Positions 27,836 to 34,802 of a DNA stretch of 37,751 bases are shown piece after piece. The stretch spans positions 1-37,751 of the forward strand of contig JAUVIV010000015.1 of NCBI GenBank assembly GCA_030592575.1, in the 5' to 3' direction. Origin of the DNA: a bacterium (lineage in GTDB: Bacteria > Hydrothermota > UBA3073 > JACQXS01). Both the position numbers and the translations under genes were made by a program. Under the pieces are notes generated by a model. The model ran no database searches, was not told the origin of the DNA, and worked only from the letters and a program-made list of their open reading frames with translations. Every line of letters begins with the position of its first letter. Position 1 is the stretch's first letter.

Positions 27836-29124
27836 TGTCACCGGAAGAATTAAATCCTTTCAAAATAGCTCAGAAGCAATTCGATGAGGTTGCAACCCAA
27901 CTTAATTTGTCAAAAGATATTTGCGGTATTATCAGAGAACCATTAAGAGAACTTCATTTCAATATTCCGGTAAGAATGGATGATAAATCTATCAAGGTTT
28001 TTCAGGGATTTAGAGTTCAACATAATGATGCAAGAGGACCAACCAAAGGAGGTATTCGTTTCGCACTTAATGAAACAATTGATACCGTTAAAGCCCTTGC
28101 TATGTGGATGACCTGGAAATGTGCTGTTGCCGATATTCCTTTAGGAGGAGGCAAAGGCGGTGTAGTAGTTGACCCTGCAACCCTATCTGACAATGAGAAG
28201 GAAAAACTTTGTCGAGGATGGATTCAACAAACATACAAAAATATTGGACCACTCGTAGATGTTCCTGCTCCAGATATTGGGACAACTCCTCAAATGATGG
28301 GCTGGATGATGGATGAATATACAAAATTGAAAGGGGAATTCTATCCGGGTGCAGTTACCGGTAAACCTGTTGATAGTGGTGGCTCATTGGGCAGAACAGC
28401 AGCAACTGGATTTGGAGTTATTGTTACTGTACGCGAAGCACTTGAATATCTTGACCTTGATGTTAAAAAATGTTGTGCCTCAATTATGGGATTTGGAAAT
28501 GTTTCCCAGTACGCAGCTACCAACTTTGTAAAACTTGGTGGTAAGGTTATTGCCGTATCTTATTGGAATAGAAATGATAAAAAATCTTACACCATAAGCA
28601 AAGCTTGTGGAATTGACCCTTATTTCTTACAATCAATTACCGACCAGTACGGTGCAATAGATAACAAAAAAGCAGAAGCAAATGGCTATAGCATTGAAGA
28701 TGGTAATGCCTGGTTATCAAAAGAAGTAGATGTTCTTATTCCTTCGGCAATAGAAGGAGTAATCAACAGAGATACAGTAAAAAATATTAGTCCAAAGGTA
28801 CGAATTATTGCTGAAGCTGCAAATGGACCAACAACACCAGAAGCTGATATAATCCTTAAGGACAATCCCAATGTTTTTGTTATTCCTGATTTTTTATGTA
28901 ATGCCGGTGGAGTAATTTGCTCATATTTTGAAGGAGTACAAAATAATATGAACTTCTATTGGAGTGAAGAAGAAGTTAATCAGAAATTAGATCAAAAGAT
29001 GGTAAACGCATTCCATCGTGTATTCAAAATGGCTAAAGAAAGAAAGGTTTATACGAGAAATGCCGCCTATATGGTTGCAATAAAGAGTGTTGCAAAAGCA
29101 ATGAAATTAAGAGGTTGGATCTAA
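27835..29124 (+). CDS. gdhA: Glu/Leu/Phe/Val dehydrogenase (glutamate dehydrogenase)
   Basis: VQHNDARGPTKGGIRF; MTWKCAVADIPLGGGKGGVVVDP; DVPAPDIGTTPQMMGWMMDEY; ATGFGVIVTVREAL. Confidence 0.96.
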   Translation: MSPEELNPFKIAQKQFDEVATQLNLSKDICGIIREPLRELHFNIPVRMDDKSIKVFQGFRVQHNDARGPTKGGIRFALNETIDTVKALAMWMTWKCAVADIPLGGGKGGVVVDPATLSDNEKEKLCRGWIQQTYKNIGPLVDVPAPDIGTTPQMMGWMMDEYTKLKGEFYPGAVTGKPVDSGGSLGRTAATGFGVIVTVREALEYLDLDVKKCCASIMGFGNVSQYAATNFVKLGGKVIAVSYWNRNDKKSYTISKACGIDPYFLQSITDQYGAIDNKKAEANGYSIEDGNAWLSKEVDVLIPSAIEGVINRDTVKNISPKVRIIAEAANGPTTPEADIILKDNPNVFVIPDFLCNAGGVICSYFEGVQNNMNFYWSEEEVNQKLDQKMVNAFHRVFKMAKERKVYTRNAAYMVAIKSVAKAMKLRGWI

Positions 29125-29141
29125 CTTCTTATAAACTTTAT

Positions 29142-29810
29142 ATGCCGAAATCCATATTTGTTGAAAACTTAAGTAAAGAAAATTCAAAAAAATTAACTTA
29201 TCTTGTCAATGCCCCTGATAAAGAATTAGGCAAAAGAGCAAAGATAATACTCTTGTCCAGTCAAGGATATACAATCTCCGAAATAAGCAAAAATGTAAGT
29301 ATCCATTATCAAAATGTGAGGAAATGGATATATCGATTTTCAGAAATCGGAGTGAATGGTCTTTATCACGGCAATAAAGGCAAAAAAAACAAACTCAAAT
29401 ATGGAAAAGAAACAAAAAAAAGAATAGCAAAAATAGCAAGATTAAAACCAAATAGCATTGGCTTACCGTTTACCAAATGGACATTAGATAAATTAAAGGA
29501 ATATCTTGTTCAAAAGAAAATAGTAGAGCCGAAAATTGCAATAGAAACAATAAGAAATATACTTATGATTAACAAAATAGACTGGAGAAAAAAAAGAGAA
29601 GAATCTATCAACTTACCTACGAACAAAGTCCTAATTCATCTCGGCAACAAAAGTAAGATCGTAATAGGAAAAAACAAAGAATCCATTTTTGATAGAGAAG
29701 AAAGCTCTATTATGAACCAAGAGATAACTATAAAGAAACCTACCACATTATTCGCCAGCTACGACCCCCTCACAAACAAATTAATCGTAAGACTTCACAA
29801 AAAAATATAA
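29142..29810 (+). CDS. IS630-like transposase-derived HTH protein lacking most of the DDE domain
   Basis: ATG at 29142; HTH KRAKIILLSSQGYTISEISKNVSIHYQNVRKWIYRFSEIGVNGLYHGNKGKK; ends TTLFASYDPLTNKLIVRLHKKI, resembling an internal IS630 DDE segment. Confidence 0.7.
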   Translation: MPKSIFVENLSKENSKKLTYLVNAPDKELGKRAKIILLSSQGYTISEISKNVSIHYQNVRKWIYRFSEIGVNGLYHGNKGKKNKLKYGKETKKRIAKIARLKPNSIGLPFTKWTLDKLKEYLVQKKIVEPKIAIETIRNILMINKIDWRKKREESINLPTNKVLIHLGNKSKIVIGKNKESIFDREESSIMNQEITIKKPTTLFASYDPLTNKLIVRLHKKI

Positions 29811-29892
29811 ATCAAAACCTTTTTCTACCCATCAATATAACCATTCTACACTCATTTTAGTAAATTTATTTAGAGATTTTTGAAATTTTTTC

Positions 29893-29934
29893 TTGACAAG
29901 AATACTAAAATGTATATTCTCGTATCATTATACG
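29893..29934 (+). promoter_or_regulatory. promoter TTGACA-16-TATTCT with an inverted repeat CGTAT-CATT-ATACG at the expected start site
   Basis: -35 29893-29898, -10 29915-29920, inverted repeat 29921-29934, ATG at 29938. Confidence 0.45.
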
Positions 29935-29937
29935 ATA

Positions 29938-30414
29938 ATGGAATTTAATTTAAACAAAGTTGATTCTGTAATTGATAAGCATCCGGCTAAAAGGGATGCG
30001 TTAATTTCTATACTCCAAGATATACAATCAGAATACAATTGGCTACCTCGAGAAGCAATTATTGAAGTTAGTAAAAAGTTAAATATTCCTCTAATTGATG
30101 TTTATGGAGTAGCTACATTTTTTAGTCAATTCAGTCTCAAGCCAAGAGGAAAACATATTATTACAGTCTGTCTTGGAACTGCTTGTCATGTAAGAGGTGG
30201 TCCAAGGATTTTAGATGAATTTTCAAGACGACTTAATATAAAAGCAGGTGAAACAACCGAGGATATGCAATTCACATTAGAAACCGTGAACTGTCTTGGG
30301 TGTTGTGCAATAGGACCGGTGGTAGTTATAGATGGTGAATATTACGGTGGAATGACTTCAAGAAAAATTGATTCTTTATTAGCAAAGCATACGAAAGTAG
30401 ATAGTAACCAGTAA
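29938..30414 (+). CDS. NuoE/HydC-like NAD(P)H-dependent oxidoreductase subunit ([2Fe-2S] thioredoxin-like)
   Basis: YNWLPREAIIEVSKKLNIPLIDVYGVATFFSQF; VCLGTACHVRGGP; TVNCLGCCAIGPVVVIDG. Confidence 0.95.
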   Translation: MEFNLNKVDSVIDKHPAKRDALISILQDIQSEYNWLPREAIIEVSKKLNIPLIDVYGVATFFSQFSLKPRGKHIITVCLGTACHVRGGPRILDEFSRRLNIKAGETTEDMQFTLETVNCLGCCAIGPVVVIDGEYYGGMTSRKIDSLLAKHTKVDSNQ

Positions 30415-30434
30415 ATAAAAGGATTAAAACTTAA

Positions 30435-32294
30435 ATGAATAAGATAAAAAATATTGATGAACTGGGAAAGATAAAAACTGAGATTATTAAAAACCTTTCT
30501 CCAGAGACCCCTTGTATAATAATATCTTGTGGAACTTGTGGACAAGCAAGAGGTGCGTTAAAGATTGTAGAAGCATTCAGGGATGCAATCAAGAAATTAG
30601 AAACAATTCAGGAATTACCTATACAATTACGAATAACCGGATGTCATGGATTCTGTGAAGTTGAGCCAAACATAATTATTGAACCGGAAGGAATATTTTA
30701 TGTAAAACTAAAACCGGAAGATGCAGAAATTATTATAAAAGAAACTATTATTAATAAAAAAATAATTGATAGATTGCTTTATGTTGACCCGGTAACAGGT
30801 AAAAAAATTGCTTACAAAAAAGATATACCTTTTTATAAGTATCAAAATCAACTAATTTCCGGTAATAATTCTCTTATTGACCCCACAAAAATTGATGATT
30901 ATATTGCTATAGATGGCTACAAAGGACTTGCAAAAGTTTTAACTGATATGAGTCCTGAAGATGTAATTTCGGAAGGCAAAAAATCAGGTCTTCGTGGTAG
31001 AGGAGGGGCTGGCTTCCCAACAGGACTAAAGTGGGAAATATGCAGAGCATCAAAAGGCGAAACAAAATATGTAATTTGTAATGCTGACGAAGGAGACCCT
31101 GGTGCTTATATGGATAGAAGCTTACTTGAAGGAAATCCACATTCAATTATAGAAGGAATAATAATAGGAGCTTACGCCATAGGTGCAAAAGAGGGAATTG
31201 TTTATGCAAGAAACGAATATCCTCTGGCAGTAAAAAATGTTGGTATTGCAATTGAGAAAGCAAGAGAATATGGATTTTTGGGAAAAAATATATTTGGAAC
31301 TGACTTTAGCTTTGACATAAAGATAGTAAAAGGAGCAGGAGCATTTGTTTGTGGAGAAGAAACAGCTCTTATTGCCTCAATTGAAGGAAAAAGAGGAGAA
31401 CCACAACAGAGACCTCCATTTCCGGCACAAAAGGGATTATGGGGCAAGCCGACAAATATAAATAATGTAGAAACTTGGGCTAATGTACCTGTTATAATAA
31501 ATAAAGGAGCAGATTTGTATTCTAAAATTGGAATTGGCCGAAGCAAAGGGACAAAAATATTCTCTCTGGTTGGAAAAATAAATAATACAGGATTAGTTGA
31601 AGTACCAATGGGCATACCTCTCCGAGAAATTGTGTATGATATAGGAGGAGGAATCCCCAAGGGCAAAAAATTCAAAGCAGTTCAAACAGGTGGACCTTCC
31701 GGCGGATGTATTCCGGCAGAGTTACTTGATTTACCTGTAGATTACGACAAGCTCACAGAAGTAGGTTCTATTATGGGCTCCGGTGGAATGATAGTAATGG
31801 ATGAAAATACTTGTATGGTAGATATTGCAAAATATTTTTTGAACTTCTTGCGTGACGAATCTTGTGGTAAATGTCTCTCTTGTCGTGAAGGACTTGATAG
31901 GATGTATGAAATTCTGAATGATATTACAGAAGGTCACGGCACTATGGAGCAACTTAATTTACTTGAGGAATTAGCTCCTGTTGTGAAAGAAGCATCTATG
32001 TGTGGACTTGGGCAAACTGCAAGTAATCCTGTCTTAAGCACATTACGATATTTTAGAGATGAATATGAAGCACATATAAAAAGCAAGAAATGTCCGGCTG
32101 GTGTATGTAAAGCTTTAATTGAGTATTCTATAGATCCAGAAAAGTGTACTGGATGTACGGCATGCGTGAAAGCTTGTCCTCAAGAAGCAATTATAGGCGA
32201 AAAAAAGAAACCACATAAAATCAACCAAAACGAATGCATTAAATGTGGAGCATGTAAGGATATTTGCAAATTTGATGCAATAAAAGTAGAATAA
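30435..32294 (+). CDS. NuoF/HydB-like subunit (N-terminal 2Fe-2S, FMN/NADH domain, C-terminal 2x[4Fe-4S])
   Basis: GLRGRGGAGFPTGLKWE; CNADEGDPGAYMDRSLLEGNPH; ESCGKCLSCREG; CTGCTACVKACP and CIKCGACKDICK. Confidence 0.96.
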   Translation: MNKIKNIDELGKIKTEIIKNLSPETPCIIISCGTCGQARGALKIVEAFRDAIKKLETIQELPIQLRITGCHGFCEVEPNIIIEPEGIFYVKLKPEDAEIIIKETIINKKIIDRLLYVDPVTGKKIAYKKDIPFYKYQNQLISGNNSLIDPTKIDDYIAIDGYKGLAKVLTDMSPEDVISEGKKSGLRGRGGAGFPTGLKWEICRASKGETKYVICNADEGDPGAYMDRSLLEGNPHSIIEGIIIGAYAIGAKEGIVYARNEYPLAVKNVGIAIEKAREYGFLGKNIFGTDFSFDIKIVKGAGAFVCGEETALIASIEGKRGEPQQRPPFPAQKGLWGKPTNINNVETWANVPVIINKGADLYSKIGIGRSKGTKIFSLVGKINNTGLVEVPMGIPLREIVYDIGGGIPKGKKFKAVQTGGPSGGCIPAELLDLPVDYDKLTEVGSIMGSGGMIVMDENTCMVDIAKYFLNFLRDESCGKCLSCREGLDRMYEILNDITEGHGTMEQLNLLEELAPVVKEASMCGLGQTASNPVLSTLRYFRDEYEAHIKSKKCPAGVCKALIEYSIDPEKCTGCTACVKACPQEAIIGEKKKPHKINQNECIKCGACKDICKFDAIKVE

Positions 32295-32296
32295 AA

Positions 32297-32998
32297 ATGA
32301 TTACTATAAATTTAAATAAAGTTGATGTAAAAGTAGAAGAAGGTTCAACTATTCTTGAGACATGTAAGTTTTATAGTATTCCAATTCCTACGCTTTGCTA
32401 TCATGAGGGACTTAGTCCCGGTGGTGCTTGCAGACTTTGTATTGTTGAAGTAGGTACACCTGAAAACTTCAAAGTCGCTTCTTCCTGCACTTATCCTGTT
32501 AGAGAAGGATTAGTAGTTCGCACCCATACAAAGCGGATAATTGAAATAAGAAAAATGCTTATTGAGTTGCTTGTAGCATTATGCCCAAGCTCAAAAACAA
32601 TTCAGGACTTGGCATCCGAGTATGCAGTAACTCACGTAAGATTCAAACCGAAAAATAAGGATTGTGTTCTGTGCGGGTTGTGTGTAAGGATGTGTGCCGA
32701 ACAAATGGATGCAAAAGCAATTGGGTTTGTTGGTCGTGGAATCAATAGGGAAATCACTACGGCATTTGATGTAAAATCAGATGTTTGTAGAACTTGTGGT
32801 GCATGTATGTATATTTGCCCTACCTGTCAGATGAGATGCCAGGGACCTGAACCATCAGGAGTTCTTTGTAATAGTTGTTTGAACATTTCTTATCCCTGTG
32901 TGGATGTGCATAATCAGGTAATGTGTTATATGGACCCTTGTGGAGCTTGTTTATTAAAAGAATCAGAAGAAAAAAAGAAAGTAGTCAGTAGCAAGTAA
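32297..32998 (+). CDS. 2Fe-2S/4Fe-4S protein related to the NuoG/HydA N-terminus (no hydrogenase or molybdopterin domain)
   Basis: TLCYHEGLSPGGACRLCIVEV...VASSC; CVLCGLCVRMC; CRTCGACMYICP; extra C-terminal Cys cluster. Confidence 0.9.
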   Translation: MITINLNKVDVKVEEGSTILETCKFYSIPIPTLCYHEGLSPGGACRLCIVEVGTPENFKVASSCTYPVREGLVVRTHTKRIIEIRKMLIELLVALCPSSKTIQDLASEYAVTHVRFKPKNKDCVLCGLCVRMCAEQMDAKAIGFVGRGINREITTAFDVKSDVCRTCGACMYICPTCQMRCQGPEPSGVLCNSCLNISYPCVDVHNQVMCYMDPCGACLLKESEEKKKVVSSK

Positions 32999-33051
32999 GT
33001 AGCGCCGAGGTTTATCCTCGGCAAATAGCGAGAGATAACCTCTCGTGTTAC
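32999..33051. repeat. GTAG-headed double hairpin
   Basis: GCCGAGG-TTTAT-CCTCGGC (33004-33022) and CGAGAG-ATAAC-CTCTCG (33029-33045). Confidence 0.75.
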
Positions 33052-33083
33052 TTAATTAATGTTTAAGAAATAAGGAGGAAAAG

Positions 33084-34664
33084 ATGTCTCTTACGAAAAT
33101 AAATTCTAGTGCAGCTACATTAACAAAAAATAGAACAGAAGATTCGATAATTCCAACATCCGGAATGTGTGCTACCTGTGTCGATGGGTGCATAGGAATG
33201 TGCGAAATAGGAAAGTCCGCTTATAGAGGTGTAGAAGCAATATACCCACAACCGTTTGGAATAATCACGAGTGCAGGTGAGAAAGCTTATCCTGTAGATT
33301 ATTCTCATTTTTCAATAATGGGAACTTGTGTTGGTGCAAAAGGAATTGAACAGGACTCCGATAAAGCTATATTCCCGAATGTTAATCTTGGTGTTAAAAT
33401 AGGGCAGGATAAAGGAATTAAATTAAAACTGCCTCTTATAATTCCCGGTCTTGGAAGTACAAAAGTAGCAAAAATTAACTGGGATGGTTTGGCAATAGGC
33501 GCCGCTCTTGCAGGTGTTCCACTTACTATTGGAGAGAATGTCTGTGGAATGGATTCGGACTCAGAAATTAAAAATGGGAGAATAGTTCGTGCACCTGACC
33601 TTGAGAGAAGAATAAGATTATATAAAGAATGGCAACAAGATGGACACGGAGAGATAATACTTCAAGCAAATATAGAAGATACAAGACTCGGTGTACAGGA
33701 ATATGGAATAGAAAAGCTTGGCATTAATGTTGTTGAACTCAAATGGGGACAGGGAGCTAAAGATATTGGTGGAGAAGTTAAAATTGAAAACTTAGAGAGA
33801 GCACAATTACTCAAAAAACGAGGATATGTTGTTTTACCAAATCCACTTGATAAAGATGTCATAGAAGCATTTAATAGAGGAGCTTTTAAAGAATTTGAGC
33901 GACATTCAAGAGTTGGAATGGTAGAGGAAGAAGGTTTCTTGAAAAGAGCAGAAGAATTACGCAAAGCAGGTGCTAAGTATGTTTTCTTGAAAACAGGAGC
34001 ATATAGACCGGCAGATCTGGCAAGAGCAGTAAAATATGCAAGCAAAGCAAAAATTGACTTACTCACAGTAGATGGAGCAGGAGGCGGAACCGGAATGAGT
34101 CCTTGGAGAATGATGAACGAATGGGGCGTTCCACCTGTTGAGCTTCATTCTTTATTGTATCAATATGTTGATAAACTTGCAAAAAAAGGAGAATATGTTC
34201 CGGATATTGCAGTAGCCGGAGGATTTACTCTTGAAGACCAGATATTCAAAGGACTTTCGCTTGGAGCACCTTATGTCAAACTCGTAGGTATGGCAAGAGC
34301 ACCACTCGCAGCAGCTATGGTTGGAAAAACTATTGGTAAAAAAATAGACGTCGGTGAAGTTCCTGTATATATTGAACGATTTGGAACAACAAAGGAAGAA
34401 ATATTTGTTACAGCCGCTGACCTCAAAAAGGAAATTGGAACTCGTTTCAATAACGTTCCTCCTGGAGCATTAGGGCTTTATACTTATTATCAGAGAATTT
34501 CACAAGGGTTAAAACAGCTTATGGCTGGAAACAGAAAATTCGGATTGGAGCACATTACTCGTGATGATATTTCTGCTTTAACCAAAGAATCAGCCGAAAT
34601 AAGTGGTATTAGTTATATAATGGATGCTGATAAAGAGGAAGCAGAGAAAATACTAAACTCTTAA
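33084..34664 (+). CDS. FMN-binding glutamate synthase-related protein (GltB FMN domain family)
   Basis: ELKWGQGAKDIGGEV; LLTVDGAGGGTGMSPWRMMNEWGVPPVE; IAVAGGFTLEDQIFKGLSLGAPYVKLVGMA; AAGGAGG ribosome binding site. Confidence 0.9.
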   Translation: MSLTKINSSAATLTKNRTEDSIIPTSGMCATCVDGCIGMCEIGKSAYRGVEAIYPQPFGIITSAGEKAYPVDYSHFSIMGTCVGAKGIEQDSDKAIFPNVNLGVKIGQDKGIKLKLPLIIPGLGSTKVAKINWDGLAIGAALAGVPLTIGENVCGMDSDSEIKNGRIVRAPDLERRIRLYKEWQQDGHGEIILQANIEDTRLGVQEYGIEKLGINVVELKWGQGAKDIGGEVKIENLERAQLLKKRGYVVLPNPLDKDVIEAFNRGAFKEFERHSRVGMVEEEGFLKRAEELRKAGAKYVFLKTGAYRPADLARAVKYASKAKIDLLTVDGAGGGTGMSPWRMMNEWGVPPVELHSLLYQYVDKLAKKGEYVPDIAVAGGFTLEDQIFKGLSLGAPYVKLVGMARAPLAAAMVGKTIGKKIDVGEVPVYIERFGTTKEEIFVTAADLKKEIGTRFNNVPPGALGLYTYYQRISQGLKQLMAGNRKFGLEHITRDDISALTKESAEISGISYIMDADKEEAEKILNS

Positions 34665-34677
34665 TATTTATTGAATT

Positions 34678-34704
34678 GTAGAGACATAATTTATTATGTC
34701 TATC
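34678..34704. repeat. GTAG-headed palindrome
   Basis: gtagAGACATAATTTATTATGTCTatc (9-bp perfect stem, 34682-34701). Confidence 0.7.
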
Positions 34705-34710
34705 TTAAAA

Positions 34711-34745
34711 TCCCATCTATTTGATATAGGTGGGACTTTATTTAA
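34711..34745 (+). terminator. rho-independent-like terminator of the FeS/glutamate-synthase-like operon
   Basis: TCCCATCTAT-TTGAT-ATAGGTGGGA followed by a T-rich tract. Confidence 0.65.
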
Positions 34746-34802
34746 TTTCCCATTTTAAAATTTTTGTTGACGACTATCCTCTTTTAAGGCATAAGATAAA
34801 AA

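Noticed and set aside
29938-32998. Electron-bifurcating [FeFe]-hydrogenase HydABC
   Set aside because: The third subunit ends after FeS domains and no H-cluster domain exists in the window; the following gene is glutamate-synthase-like.
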